Shown: piece by piece, positions 63,915 through 64,000 of the stretch
Position numbering within the stretch: the stretch's first letter is position 1
How the letters are laid out: the number at the start of each line of letters is the position of its first letter
NCBI RefSeq assembly: GCF_018474005.1
Contig: NZ_JAHCSH010000005.1
Span: 62,001 to 126,000 of the forward strand
Source of the DNA: Curvibacter sp. CHRR-16
GTDB taxonomy: Bacteria > Pseudomonadota > Gammaproteobacteria > Burkholderiales > Burkholderiaceae_C
Reading direction: 5' to 3'
DNA: 64,000 nt
Position numbers and translations under genes: made by a program
The notes under the pieces: generated by a model
Databases searched by the model: none
What the model saw: the letters and a program-made list of their open reading frames with translations, nothing else
Told to the model about the DNA's origin: nothing

Positions 63915-64000
63915 TTAGAGGACTTCACTTGCAAAGTCAGCCAAACGCGAACGCTCGCCACGGGCCAAGGTAATGTGCCCACTGTGTGGCCACCCTTTGA
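63915..64000 (-). CDS. C-terminus of a PhoH-family protein, cut by window edge
   Basis: Only the last 27 codons and the TAA stop (63915-63917) are in the window. The visible end GHITLARGERSRLADFASEVL matches the usual C-terminus of PIN-PhoH (PhoH2-type) ATPases as I remember it. It is convergent with dnaB. The assignment rests on this short tail only. Confidence 0.6.
   Translation of the reverse strand, partial: KGWPHSGHITLARGERSRLADFASEVL

Overview
The window looks like chromosomal DNA of a betaproteobacterium of the order Burkholderiales, probably Comamonadaceae-like. This rests on gene content rather than a database search: EF-P with Arg32 next to EarP, an H-NS-type protein with a C-terminal YRDP/TWTGRG motif, a PEP-CTERM surface protein, and the conserved blocks cysS-glycosylase-accA-tilS, uvrC-pgsA and rpsF-rpsR-rplI-dnaB. 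I see no insertion sequence, integrase, CRISPR array or rRNA operon. Three tRNA genes (Ser-GCU, Val-UAC, His-GUG) all lie in the right-hand quarter.

Left part (1-17.6 kb). A truncated GH43 glycosidase enters from the left edge and is followed by two periplasmic binding proteins with no permease beside them. Next come a GbsR-type regulator and a tightly overlapped three-gene operon (SDR, DoxX-like, DUF2269). The two promoters share GAAATTTC palindromes. A second operon joins the tRNA hydroxylase trhO, a family-2 pectate lyase-like enzyme and an HD phosphohydrolase. After it come an aldo/keto reductase with a lipoprotein amidohydrolase, a TauE/SafE permease, an SDR, L-lactate dehydrogenase and a LytS/LytTR-type two-component pair.

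Middle (17.7-43.3 kb). This part is rich in surface and envelope genes. It holds a PhnD-like binding protein paired with a PAS histidine kinase, a secreted heparinase II/III-like lyase divergent from a PEP-CTERM protein that carries a possible Cys-Gln thioester pair, and an Ask_Ect-like aspartate kinase. A two-partner secretion locus follows in which transporter and exoprotein are transcribed towards each other. A TetR-controlled RND efflux operon has a perfect 22-bp palindrome in front of it. After it come a Tim44-domain protein, a chalcone-isomerase-like/DUF3833 pair and a YceI lipoprotein.

Right part (43.3-64 kb). This part is mainly housekeeping. A five-gene minus-strand envelope operon (TPR-NTF2 protein, L,D-transpeptidase-NTF2 protein, two cyclophilins, lpxH) is divergent from cysS. 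It is followed by accA, tilS, a LOG-family protein, efp/earP, uvrC, pgsA, an HU gene, ppiD, an H-NS-like gene, the S6/S18/L9 ribosomal operon and dnaB. The ribosomal operon lacks priB, which normally sits between rpsF and rpsR in this order. The window ends in the C-terminus of a PhoH-like gene on the minus strand.

The observations I rate highest are the thioester-like PEP-CTERM protein, the PL2 lyase inside a housekeeping operon, the GbsR/GAAATTTC regulatory module, the convergent TPS pair with a near-identical 267-bp tandem repeat, the TetR palindrome and the missing priB.
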